From NCBI RefSeq assembly GCF_009720385.1, contig NZ_WARX01000038.1, positions 1-57,092 of the forward strand: a DNA stretch of 57,092 nucleotides, written 5' to 3'. The translations under genes and the position numbers were made by a program. The DNA is from Catellatospora vulcania. Lineage in GTDB: Bacteria; Actinomycetota; Actinomycetes; Mycobacteriales; Micromonosporaceae. The notes under the pieces were generated by a model. It worked only from the letters and a program-made list of their open reading frames with translations, did not search any database and had not been told where the DNA came from. Positions 41,044 through 48,202 of this stretch are shown piece by piece (the stretch's first letter is position 1; each line of letters starts with the position of its first letter).

Positions 41044-42509
41044 GTGACCCGTTCGAGCAGGCCCGCGCGGTCGCCGACGCGGTCCTCTACGAGGGCTACC
41101 TGCTCTACCCGTACCGCGCCTCCGCCGCGAAGAACCAGCTCCGCTGGCAGTTCGGCGTCCTCGTGCCGCCCGCCTACGCCGACGACGCGCTCGGCGAGTA
41201 CACCTGGTGCCAGACCCAGCTGCTGGCCGAACCGCGCCCCGGCGCCCGCCTGCACTGGCGCCTGCGCTTCCTTGCGGCCCAGCGCCGCACCGTCGAATCC
41301 GACTCCGGCGACGGCTTCCGCCCCGTGCCCTCCGCCGACGTCGACGGCGTCATCCACCTGCCCTTCGACGAAACCGTCGAACAGTCCGCCGACCTCGTCC
41401 TCACCCCCGCCGACCTGGTCGGCACCCCCGACCACGTGCACACCGTCGACATCCCCGGCGACACCACCACCGAGCAGCTCTCCCCGTCCGTCCGCCTCCA
41501 CCGCGAACGCCACCCCCTGCGCGCAGAACTGCGCCTGCACGCCGAACTCCTCCCCGGCCCCTACGGCGTCCTCCGCCTCACCGCCACGATCACCAACCTG
41601 ACCGAAAGGAAGGGCGCCTTCACATCGGTATACGTAGAGGAAGGGCACCTTCCAAACGCATCGCCCGAGGCGGCGCAGGTGGGTGGTGCGCTGGAGCGGC
41701 CGGAGGCGCTGCGGCACTCGCTGATCGCGGCGCACAGCGTGTTCGCGCTGACGGCGGGCAACTTCGTCTCGCTGCTCGACCCGCCGGAGTGGGCGAAGGC
41801 GGCCGTGCAGGAGTGCCGCAACATCCGCACCTGGCCGGTCATGCTGGGCCCGGAGGGCAGCCGCGAGGTGATGCTGTCCGCGCCGGTGATCCTTTACGAC
41901 CACCCGGTCGTCGCGCCCGAGAGCCCCGGCGACATGTTCGACGCGCTGGAGATCGACGAGCTGCTGGTGCTGCGTACGCTCACCCTCACCGACGAGGAGA
42001 AGCGCCAGGTCCGCGCCACCGACCCGCGCGGCGAAGCGCTGCTGGGCCGGGCCGAGACGATGCCGCCCGAGGTGTTCGAACGGCTGCACGGCGCGATCCG
42101 GCAGCTGCGCCCCGCGCCCGCGGCCGAGCAGGCCGACGTGTTCGGCACGCGGACACCGTGGTGGGACCCGGGCGCGGACTCCTCCGTCGACCCGGCGACC
42201 GACACCGTGGTCATCGACGGCACCCCGGTCGGCCGGGGGAGCCGGGTACGCCTGCACCCGGGCGGGCGGCGCAGCGACGCGCAGGACATGTTCCTGGTCG
42301 ACCGGATCGCCACCGTGCAGGCGGTGCTGCTCGACGTGGACGGCTCGACGCACCTGGCCGTGACGCTCGACGACGACCCGGCCGCCGACCTGCAGATCCT
42401 GCAGGGACGGTTCCGCTACTTCGCCCCCGAGGAGCTCACCGTGGTGCCGGACGAACGCGGTGACCCGAGCGTGGCGGCCGGATCGGTGACGAGCGAGGAG
42501 CGGGCATGA
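41025..42509 (+). CDS. Uncharacterised 494-residue protein of the hydrogenase operon, with a repeat inserted in frame
   Basis: GTG start overlapping the previous gene by 19 bases. The first 190 residues are beta-rich with a Pro/Thr/Arg-heavy composition (YEGYLLYPYRASAAKNQLRWQFG, WRLRFLAAQRR). The second half has HSVFALTAGNFVSLLDPPEWA, NIRTWPVMLGPEG, a VVIDGTPVGRGSRVRLHPG beta stretch and LVDRIATVQAVLLDVDG. No known domain recognised. Residues about 193-210 are encoded by a palindromic repeat (41608-41653) with codon use unlike the rest of the gene (AAA, GGA, ACA, GTA, GAA), a clear insertion. Despite it the frame stays open. No signal peptide. Confidence 0.72.
   Translation: MPDTTLSDPFEQARAVADAVLYEGYLLYPYRASAAKNQLRWQFGVLVPPAYADDALGEYTWCQTQLLAEPRPGARLHWRLRFLAAQRRTVESDSGDGFRPVPSADVDGVIHLPFDETVEQSADLVLTPADLVGTPDHVHTVDIPGDTTTEQLSPSVRLHRERHPLRAELRLHAELLPGPYGVLRLTATITNLTERKGAFTSVYVEEGHLPNASPEAAQVGGALERPEALRHSLIAAHSVFALTAGNFVSLLDPPEWAKAAVQECRNIRTWPVMLGPEGSREVMLSAPVILYDHPVVAPESPGDMFDALEIDELLVLRTLTLTDEEKRQVRATDPRGEALLGRAETMPPEVFERLHGAIRQLRPAPAAEQADVFGTRTPWWDPGADSSVDPATDTVVIDGTPVGRGSRVRLHPGGRRSDAQDMFLVDRIATVQAVLLDVDGSTHLAVTLDDDPAADLQILQGRFRYFAPEELTVVPDERGDPSVAAGSVTSEERA
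41608..41653. repeat. Small palindromic repeat inserted within a coding gene
   Basis: Two hairpin units, GAAGG-GCG-CCTTC (41609-41621) and GGAAGG-GCA-CCTTCC (41639-41653), are joined by an AT-richer spacer containing GTATAC. The same core type, AGGAAGG-TGT-CCTTCCT, occurs at 50951-50967. The insert keeps the frame and adds about 16-20 residues. Confidence 0.75.
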
Positions 42510-42583
42510 GCGAGCATCGCGAGCAAATCATGGGAATGGCGACCCGTGCCGGCGACGAGCGCAGCGAGGAGCGGGCATGAGCG
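42489..42583 (+). repeat. Tandem duplication of the stop/RBS/start junction (about 71-base period)
   Basis: AGCGAGGAGCGGGCATGAGCG occurs ending at about 42510 and again ending at about 42581, each with GAGG ribosome site, stop TGA and start ATG overlapping. The unit between reads through as 24 codons. Confidence 0.7.
42506..42580 (+). CDS. 24-residue translatable unit created by a junction duplication
   Basis: Reads MSEHREQIMGMATRAGDERS then EERA and stop. Its ATG overlaps the stop of the 494-residue gene (ATGA) and its stop overlaps the protease start (ATGA), with GAGGAGCGGGC upstream of each. It ends in SEERA exactly as the preceding protein does, so it was probably made by duplication of that 3' end plus filler. 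It may be a translational coupling bridge rather than a functional peptide. Confidence 0.4.
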   Translation: MSEHREQIMGMATRAGDERSEERA

Positions 42584-43149
42584 CACGGCGCAGGGTGCTG
42601 GTCGCCGGGCTGGGCAACATCTTCCTCGGCGACGACGGGTTCGGCGTCGAGGTCGCGGCGCGGCTGCTCGCGGGGCCGTGCCCGACCTGGCTGCGGGTCG
42701 CCGACTACGGCATCCGCGGCGTCCACCTGGCGTACGACCTGATGGCGGGCTACGACGCGACCGTCCTGATCGACCTGGACAGCCGGGGTGACGCCCCGGG
42801 CACGGTGCGGCTGCTGGAGATCAGCGCCGCCGACCGCGCGGCCGGGCGGGCCGACGACGGCCCGGTGCTGGTGGACCCGCACGGCATGCAGCCGCAGCGG
42901 GTGCTGGACCTGCTCGACAGCTGCGGCAGCGCCCCCGGGCGGGTGCTGCTGGTCGGCTGCGAGCCCGCCGACCTGAGCGAGCGGATGGGGCTGAGCCCGC
43001 CGGTCGAGGCCGCCGTCGAACCGGCGGTGGCGCTGGTACGCCAGCTGTGGGAGCTGGGGCCGGCCGTGCTGACCGGCGCGTTGCCGTTGCCGGCGGGGCT
43101 GCTCGCCGCGCCGGTGGTAGAGGATCGAGAGACAGGGGTACGGGTATGA
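42577..43149 (+). CDS. hupD: [NiFe] hydrogenase maturation endopeptidase
   Basis: 190 residues. HybD/HycI family: LVAGLGNIFLGDDGFGVEVAARL, then VADYGIRGVHLAYDLMAGYDATVLIDLD and DPHGMQPQRVLDLL. Candidate nickel-sensing ligands equivalent to HybD Glu16, Asp62 and His93 are Asp19 or Asp20, Asp67 (or Asp69) and His103. It should cleave the large subunit after His567. The gene is coupled to the 24-codon unit upstream and its stop overlaps the microprotein start by four bases. Confidence 0.92.
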   Translation: MSARRRVLVAGLGNIFLGDDGFGVEVAARLLAGPCPTWLRVADYGIRGVHLAYDLMAGYDATVLIDLDSRGDAPGTVRLLEISAADRAAGRADDGPVLVDPHGMQPQRVLDLLDSCGSAPGRVLLVGCEPADLSERMGLSPPVEAAVEPAVALVRQLWELGPAVLTGALPLPAGLLAAPVVEDRETGVRV

Positions 43150-43253
43150 CGCTGAAGAAGATCGTCGCGGGTCTGGTGCTGGCCGGCGTGACGGCGGTGG
43201 TGGTGCGCACGCTGCCGGACATGAAGCGGTACCTCAAGATCCGCAGTATGTGA
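43146..43253 (+). CDS. 35-residue DUF6893-type microprotein
   Basis: Reads MTLKKIVAGLVLAGVTAVVV and ends RTLPDMKRYLKIRSM. One hydrophobic helix with Lys at the N-terminus, then a conserved-looking PDMKRYLKIR basic tail. ATG overlaps the protease stop (ATGA). The pattern matches the DUF6893 small-protein family as I remember it. It could anchor or modify the soluble hydrogenase at the membrane, an idea based only on position. Confidence 0.7.
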   Translation: MTLKKIVAGLVLAGVTAVVVRTLPDMKRYLKIRSM

Positions 43254-43280
43254 CCGGGCGGCAATGGGGGAGGAGGCGCC

Positions 43281-44162
43281 GTGTCGCGGCACGATCGATG
43301 GGGCCGGATCGGCGTGTGGAGTTCGGCCTGGACCGAGGCGCAGCGGTCCGGTGGTGAGGTGCTGACCGGCGAGTTCGCCGACGCGGCAGCCGAACTGGAC
43401 GATCTTGGCTATGGCACGCTCTGGCTGGGCGGCAGCCCGGCGGTCACGTACGCGCGGCCACTGCTGCTGACGACCTCCCGGATGACGGTCGCCACCGGAA
43501 TCCTCAGCATCTGGCAGCACGGAGCCGCCGAGGTCGCCGCGCAGCGCGCCGACCTGGAGCGCGAGTTTCCCGGCCGCTTCGTGCTGGGACTCGGGGTGAG
43601 CCACAGCAAACTCACCGAGAACTACGCGCACCCGTACACCGCGATGGCGGAGTATCTGACCGCGCTGGACTCCGCCGCCGAACCGGTGCCGGCGCACGAC
43701 CGCGTGCTGGCGGCGCTCGGCCCGCGCATGCTGGCGCTGGCGCGAGTCCGGGCCGCCGGCGCGCACCCCTATCTGGTGACGCCTGAGCACACCGCCCGAG
43801 CCCGCGAGATCCTCGGTGCGGAGGCCGTGCTGGCGCCCGAGTTCAAGGCGGTGCTCGACACCGACTCGGACCGCGCCCGCGCGGCGGCCCGCGGGCACCT
43901 CGCCCTCTACCTCCAGCTGCCCAACTACACCAGCAACCTGCTGCGGTGGGGCTTCACGGAGGACGACTTCCGCGACGGCGGCAGCGACCGGCTGCTGGAC
44001 GCGGTGTTCGCGATGGGCGATGAGACGGCCGTCGCGCGCCGCGCCGCCGCCTACCTGGACGCAGGCGCGGATCACCTGGCGGTGCAGGTGGTGACCGGCG
44101 AGCCCGGACTGCCGCGCGAGCAGTGGCGCCGCCTGGCCGGTGCGCTGCCGCTTGAGGCTTGA
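43281..44162 (+). CDS. LLM-class F420/flavin-dependent oxidoreductase
   Basis: 293 residues, GTG start with GGGGGAGGAGG upstream. Bacterial luciferase-like TIM barrel in the short TIGR03620-type form: GRIGVWSSAWTEAQ, ADAAAELDDLGYGTLWLGG, MTVATGILSIWQHGAAEVAAQRADLEREFPGRFVLGLGVSH, ADHLAVQVV. F420 use is likely in actinobacteria but FMN cannot be excluded. It follows the hydrogenase microprotein by 27 bases, so it may be in the operon, but a functional link is not shown. Confidence 0.85.
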   Translation: MSRHDRWGRIGVWSSAWTEAQRSGGEVLTGEFADAAAELDDLGYGTLWLGGSPAVTYARPLLLTTSRMTVATGILSIWQHGAAEVAAQRADLEREFPGRFVLGLGVSHSKLTENYAHPYTAMAEYLTALDSAAEPVPAHDRVLAALGPRMLALARVRAAGAHPYLVTPEHTARAREILGAEAVLAPEFKAVLDTDSDRARAAARGHLALYLQLPNYTSNLLRWGFTEDDFRDGGSDRLLDAVFAMGDETAVARRAAAYLDAGADHLAVQVVTGEPGLPREQWRRLAGALPLEA

Positions 44163-44229
44163 CCTGCTACGGGCGTGCATGCCGCCCCCGCAGCCAGGGG
44201 ACGGTGTGCACGCCCGTGAACGAGCAGGT
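44162..44229. terminator. Inverted repeat between convergent LLM and winged-helix genes
   Basis: A perfect 11-bp core (44169-44179 with 44207-44217) plus outer arms 44162-44168 with 44223-44229 separated by a five-base bulge. It spans the whole 66-base gap between two convergent stops. Confidence 0.6.
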
Positions 44230-44540
44230 CAGCCGTTGGGCAGAATCGTCACGCCCGCCCGCGCCACGATCTCCTCCAGGGCGGCCACGTGCTGGGCGAA
44301 CGCCGCCCGGCCGGCCGGGGTCAGTGCGGCCGAGGTGCGCGGCCGCTTGCCCACGAAACCCTTGCGGATCTCCACGTAGCCTGCCTCTTCCAGCGTCGTG
44401 AGCTGCTTGGACAGTGCCGAGTCGGACAGTCCGGCGCTGTCGCGGATGAACTTGAACTCGGCCCACTCCGACGCCGCGAGCAGCGCGACGATGGCCAGCC
44501 GGGTCGGGGCGTGGATCAGTTCGTCGAACCTGGCGGTCAT
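44229..44540 (-). CDS. Small winged-helix (HTH_34-type) transcriptional regulator
   Basis: 103 residues, almost only a winged helix: FDELIHAPTRLAIVALLAASEWAEFKFIRDSAGLSDSALSKQLTTLEEAGYVEIRKGFVGKRPRTSAALTPAGRAAF, read in parts. This ArsR/MarR-like branch lacks metal-binding Cys. The start overlaps by four bases the stop of the membrane-protein gene, so they form one operon, and GGAAAGTA palindromes lie before it. Likely autorepressor of the pair, possibly also influencing hypA on the other side. Confidence 0.82.
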   Translation of the reverse strand: MTARFDELIHAPTRLAIVALLAASEWAEFKFIRDSAGLSDSALSKQLTTLEEAGYVEIRKGFVGKRPRTSAALTPAGRAAFAQHVAALEEIVARAGVTILPNG

Positions 44541-45010
44541 CGTGTTCCGCGCCGGTCGAGCATGGTGCGCCGCAGCGCCCGGGTGAGCAGCGGCCCGCCG
44601 ACGACCAGCATGACCGCGCTGACCAGCGTGCCCCAGGTCGCCGGGTAGCCGATCTGCGCGGCCTGCAGGCTGAACGCCAGGCCGAGCGAGACCGCGACGG
44701 TCAGCGCGACGAAGCCGAGGATCAGCCCGATCCCGCGTGCGCCCAGCAGGGCGTTGCGCACCTTCACGCGCAGCGAGCCGCGGACGACCCACCCGGTCCC
44801 GGCGAGCATGCCGAGCACGAAGACCGTCACCCCGACCCCGATCGTGGTCGGGTTCCCGGACTCCACGGCCGCGGTCAGCGCCAGGATGAGGCCGCCCAGC
44901 AGCCACCAGTACCAGTCCGGGATGGACAGCGCGTCGATGACCTGTTCCTGCTGCTCCCGTATCCGAGCCAGCGCCTGTGCCGCCTCGTCGGGACGGAGTT
45001 GCTCCGTCAT
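44537..45010 (-). CDS. Four-helix membrane protein partner of the winged-helix regulator
   Basis: 157 residues. A cytosolic N-terminal helix (RPDEAAQALARIREQQEQVIDAL), then membrane segments: YWWLLGGLILALTAAV, IGVGVTVFVLGMLAGTGWVV, GIGLILGFVALTVAVSLGLAF, and TWGTLVSAVMLVVGGPLL. Pairing with a small winged-helix gene is frequent in actinobacteria; function unknown. First gene of the leftward operon, with operators directly upstream. Confidence 0.75.
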   Translation of the reverse strand: MTEQLRPDEAAQALARIREQQEQVIDALSIPDWYWWLLGGLILALTAAVESGNPTTIGVGVTVFVLGMLAGTGWVVRGSLRVKVRNALLGARGIGLILGFVALTVAVSLGLAFSLQAAQIGYPATWGTLVSAVMLVVGGPLLTRALRRTMLDRRGTR

Positions 45011-45023
45011 GGTGCCCTCCTTC

Positions 45024-45083
45024 GGAAAGTATTTTCCTACAAGGAAAGTACACTCGGCTTTCCCATGAGGAAAGTACTTTCCT
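45024..45083. promoter_or_regulatory. Triple GGAAAGTA operator cluster between the winged-helix operon and hypA
   Basis: GGAAAGTATTTTCC (45024-45037), AGGAAAGTAC (45042-45051) and the perfect palindrome AGGAAAGTACTTTCCT (45068-45083) occur within 60 bases, in AT-rich DNA. They lie between the start of the leftward membrane-protein gene (45010) and the hypA leader, so they can control both directions. The likely ligand is the winged-helix protein encoded in the same operon. Repeats are observed; binding is inference. Confidence 0.75.
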
Positions 45084-45174
45084 GAAGGTTGGCACAGTGC
45101 GCGAAGAAGCAGTCCTCGCTCTCGTTTCCCCGGCGGGTCGAGCGGCGTTGGGTATGCGGAGCAAAGGAGATAAA

Positions 45175-45519
45175 ATGCACGAAATCGGACTCTGTGAGAG
45201 CATCCTCGGCGCGGTCACCCAGCGTGCCGAAGGGCGGCAGGTCAACCGCGTGAAGGTACGCATCGGCGTGCGCCACGGCGTCGCCGAGCCCGCCCTCAAG
45301 CAGGGCTTCGCGCTGGTCGCCACGGGCACCACCGCCGACGGCGCCGAGATCGACATGGTCGCCGTGCCGGCGCACGTGGCGTGCTCGGCCTGCAAGCGGG
45401 CCGAGCAGTCCATGGACATGCTGCCCGTGTGCGCGTTCTGCGGCAGCGCGGACGTGGTCGTCACCGGTGGCGACGACCTCATCCTCGAAGAGCTCCACCT
45501 CGTCGACCTGCGGGCCTGA
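45175..45519 (+). CDS. hypA: Hydrogenase nickel-insertion protein HypA
   Basis: 114 residues. Nickel ligand His2 (MHEIGLCESIL) and the zinc site Cys70, Cys73, Cys86, Cys89 (HVACSACKR, VCAFCGSAD) are intact. The ATG follows a strong AAAGGAGATA site. HypA with HypB places nickel into the large subunit after the iron centre. hypB is not adjacent. It is the first of four coupled hyp genes; its promoter region contains the GGAAAGTA palindromes. Confidence 0.95.
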   Translation: MHEIGLCESILGAVTQRAEGRQVNRVKVRIGVRHGVAEPALKQGFALVATGTTADGAEIDMVAVPAHVACSACKRAEQSMDMLPVCAFCGSADVVVTGGDDLILEELHLVDLRA

Positions 45520-45523
45520 GCGT

Positions 45524-45796
45524 ATGTGCCTGGGCATTCCCGGCGAGGTCGTCGAGATCATGACCGACCGGCCGGACCTGGCGCAGGTCGATGTCAGCGG
45601 CGTACGCCGCGCCATCAACATCGGGCTGTTCGAGCCCGGTGAGATCAACGAGGGCGACTGGGTGCTGATCCACGTCGGCTTCGCGCTATCCAAGATCGAC
45701 GAGGCCGAGGCGACGGCCGCGATGGACTTCCTGAAGAGCCTCGGGGACGCGTACGCCGACGAGCTGACCGCCCTGCGAAGCTCCACCATCGACTGA
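45524..45796 (+). CDS. hypC: Hydrogenase assembly chaperone HypC
   Basis: 90 residues. Begins MCLGIPGEVVEI with the essential Cys2, then VDVSGVRRAINIGLF and GDWVLIHVGFALSKID, a canonical HypC. Carries the Fe(CN)2CO intermediate with HypD. It is four bases after hypA. The HupF-like protein at 35302 is a separate divergent member. Confidence 0.96.
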   Translation: MCLGIPGEVVEIMTDRPDLAQVDVSGVRRAINIGLFEPGEINEGDWVLIHVGFALSKIDEAEATAAMDFLKSLGDAYADELTALRSSTID

Positions 45797-45810
45797 GCGA
45801 GGCGACGACG

Positions 45811-46938
45811 ATGCGTTTTGTGGACGAGTTCCGCGACGCCGAACAGGCCCGAGCACTGGCGGCCCGGATCGCCGCCCGGTGCGAACCGGGCCGCACGTAC
45901 AAGTTCATGGAGGTGTGCGGCGGCCACACGCACACCATCTACCAGCACGGCCTGGAGGACTACCTGCCCGAGCAGGTCGAGCTGGTGCACGGGCCGGGCT
46001 GCCCGGTCTGCGTCATCCCGATGGGCCGCGTCGACGACGCGATCGCCATCGCCAAGCGCCCCGAGGTCATCCTGACCTCGTTCGGCGACATGATGCGGGT
46101 GCCCGGCGGCGACGGCTCGTTCCTGGACGCCAAGGCGGCCGGGGCCGACATCCGCATGGTGTACTCCCCGCTGGACGCGCTGAAGATCGCCCGGCAGCAC
46201 CCGGACCGCCAGGTCGTCTTCATGGCCATCGGCTTCGAGACGACCGCGCCGTCCACCGCCGTCACGGTGCTGCGGGCCAAGGCGGAGGGGCTGGCCAACT
46301 TCTCCGTCTTCTGCAACCACGTCACCATCCTGCCGGCCATCAAGGCCATCCTGGACTCGCCCGACCAGCGCCTCGACGGCTTCCTCGGTCCCGGGCACGT
46401 GTCCACGGTGATCGGCTGCGAGCCCTACCGGTTCATCGCGGAGCAGTACGCCAAACCGCTGGTAGTCGCCGGGTTCGAGCCGCTGGACATCCTGCACTCG
46501 ATCGACATGCTGCTGGCCCAGCTCGCCGAGGGCCGCTGCGAGATCGAGAACCAGTACAGCCGGGTGGTCACCTGGGACGGCAACCCGACCGCGTTGAAGG
46601 TGCTCGGCGACGTGCTCGAACTGCGCCCGTTCTTCGAGTGGCGCGGCCTGGGCTTCATCTCGCACAGCGCGCTGCGGCTGACCGAGGCGTACGCCGACTT
46701 CGACGCCGAGCGCCGCTTCGACGTGCCCGGCGTACGCGTCGCCGACCCGCAGTCCTGCCAGTGCGGCGAGGTGCTCAAGGGCGTGCTCAAGCCGTGGGAG
46801 TGCAAGGTGTTCGGCACCGCCTGCACCCCGGAGACCCCGATCGGCACCTGCATGGTGTCGCCCGAGGGCGCCTGCGCGGCGTACTACAACTTCGGCCGGT
46901 TCCGCCGCCAGCGGCTGCTCCAGGTGACGCCGCGATGA
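45811..46938 (+). CDS. hypD: Hydrogenase iron-centre assembly protein HypD
   Basis: 375 residues. Signature stretches: FMEVCGGHTHTIYQHGL, GPGCPVCVIPMGRVDDAI, MAIGFETTAPSTA, FCNHVTILPAI, and the C-terminal Cys-rich SCQCGEVLKGVLKPWECKVFGTACTPETPIGTCMVSPEGACAAYYNF that binds a [4Fe-4S] cluster and supplies thiol-disulfide chemistry. It assembles CN and CO ligands onto iron with HypC. Its stop overlaps the hypE start by four bases. Confidence 0.97.
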   Translation: MRFVDEFRDAEQARALAARIAARCEPGRTYKFMEVCGGHTHTIYQHGLEDYLPEQVELVHGPGCPVCVIPMGRVDDAIAIAKRPEVILTSFGDMMRVPGGDGSFLDAKAAGADIRMVYSPLDALKIARQHPDRQVVFMAIGFETTAPSTAVTVLRAKAEGLANFSVFCNHVTILPAIKAILDSPDQRLDGFLGPGHVSTVIGCEPYRFIAEQYAKPLVVAGFEPLDILHSIDMLLAQLAEGRCEIENQYSRVVTWDGNPTALKVLGDVLELRPFFEWRGLGFISHSALRLTEAYADFDAERRFDVPGVRVADPQSCQCGEVLKGVLKPWECKVFGTACTPETPIGTCMVSPEGACAAYYNFGRFRRQRLLQVTPR

Positions 46939-48068
46939 CCGGCGACGTCACCCTCGACGGCCCGGTCACCGAGGCCGGGGCGGCGGCTGCCGCGGGCATC
47001 AGCGAGCAGGCCGTCATGGACCGCGTAGCCCGCGCCCGCCGGGCCCGCGCCCGGGTCCGCGAGGAGCGCCTGACCATGGCCCACGGCGCGGGCGGCAAGG
47101 CCACGCAGAGCCTGGTCGAGGCGGTGTTCCTGGAGGCGTTCCACAACCCGCAGCTGGCCGCGCTCGACGACGCGGCGGCGCTGACCGTCGCGGGCACCCG
47201 GCTGTCGTTCACCACCGACTCGTACGTGGTCTCCCCGCTGTTCTTCCCCGGCGGGAACATCGGCGAGCTGGCTGTCAACGGCACCGTCAACGACCTGGCA
47301 GTGTGCGGGGCGCGCCCGCTGTTCCTGTCGGCCGGGTTCATCCTCGAAGAAGGGTTCCCGGTCGCCGACCTGACCCGCATCGTCACCTCGATGGCCGCCG
47401 CCGCGCACGCCGCCGGGGTGCGCATCGTCGCCGGGGACACCAAGGTCGTGCAGCGCGGCCAGGCCGACGGCTGCTACATCACCACCGCCGGGGTCGGCCT
47501 GCGCGAGCGCGACCACGAACTCGGCGTCGACAAGGCCCGGCCGGGTGACGTGGTGCTGGTGTCCGGCCCGGTCGGCGACCACGGCATGACCGTCCTGATC
47601 GCCCGTGGCGACCTGGACCTGGAGGTCGACCTGCGCTCGGACACCGCGCCGCTGCACGGGGCGACCGCCGCGCTGCTCGACGCATGCGGGGCGGGCGTGC
47701 GCGCGATGCGCGACGCGACCCGGGGCGGCGTCGCCACGGTCCTCAACGAGATCGCCCGCGCGGCCCAGGTGAGCATCGTGGTCGACGAGGAGGCGGTGCC
47801 GGTCCGTCCCGGCGTACGCGGCGCGGCCGAACTGCTCGGCATCGACCCGCTCTACGTCGCCTGCGAGGGCCGCTTCGTGGCCGTCGTCGCGCCCGAGTCC
47901 GCCGACGCCGCGCTGACCGCGCTGCGCAGGCACCCGCTCGGCGAGCAGGCCGCCGTCATCGGCCGCGTTGACGACGACCCGGCCCACCTGGTCCTGCTGC
48001 GCACCCGCTTCGGCGGCACCCGCATCATGGACCTCCTGGTCGGTGATCCGCTGCCGCGGATCTGCTGA
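46935..48068 (+). CDS. hypE: Carbamoyl-dehydratase HypE
   Basis: 377 residues, ATG overlapping the hypD stop. The AIRS/PurM-like fold is seen in MAHGAGGKATQSLVEAVF, FTTDSYVVSPLFFPGGNIGELAVNGTVNDLAVCG, VAGDTKVVQRG and RDATRGGVATVLNEIA. The C-terminal PRIC is intact; HypF transfers a carbamoyl group to this last Cys and HypE dehydrates it to thiocyanate for the CN ligands. About 45 extra N-terminal residues (Ala/Arg-rich) make it longer than the usual 330-350. Since hypF is not in the window, the carbamoyl source must lie elsewhere. Confidence 0.96.
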   Translation: MTGDVTLDGPVTEAGAAAAAGISEQAVMDRVARARRARARVREERLTMAHGAGGKATQSLVEAVFLEAFHNPQLAALDDAAALTVAGTRLSFTTDSYVVSPLFFPGGNIGELAVNGTVNDLAVCGARPLFLSAGFILEEGFPVADLTRIVTSMAAAAHAAGVRIVAGDTKVVQRGQADGCYITTAGVGLRERDHELGVDKARPGDVVLVSGPVGDHGMTVLIARGDLDLEVDLRSDTAPLHGATAALLDACGAGVRAMRDATRGGVATVLNEIARAAQVSIVVDEEAVPVRPGVRGAAELLGIDPLYVACEGRFVAVVAPESADAALTALRRHPLGEQAAVIGRVDDDPAHLVLLRTRFGGTRIMDLLVGDPLPRIC

Positions 48069-48084
48069 CTCGGACTGGAAGCGA

Positions 48085-48147
48085 AGATCGCCGTTTCGTG
48101 TCAGAACCTTTGGCCCGATCCCATGTTCTGACAAGAAACGGCGATCT
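48085..48147. terminator. Long near-perfect palindrome between hypE and the VKOR gene
   Basis: 23-base arms (48085-48107 with 48125-48147) with a single mismatch and a 17-base loop. AT-richer than its surroundings, between convergent genes. Same arm length and loop length as the palindrome at 5285-5349, though with different sequence. Confidence 0.6.
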
Positions 48148-48202
48148 CCAGCCGGAACCGGTCGCCGCGACCCGGGGAGGAGGGCTGCGGCGGCCGGGAA
48201 GG

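Noticed and set aside
45879..46934. Long forward frame continuous with hypE that would give a 729-residue protein
   Set aside because: The upstream part is a shadow of hypD; the HypE start overlaps the hypD stop in the normal way.
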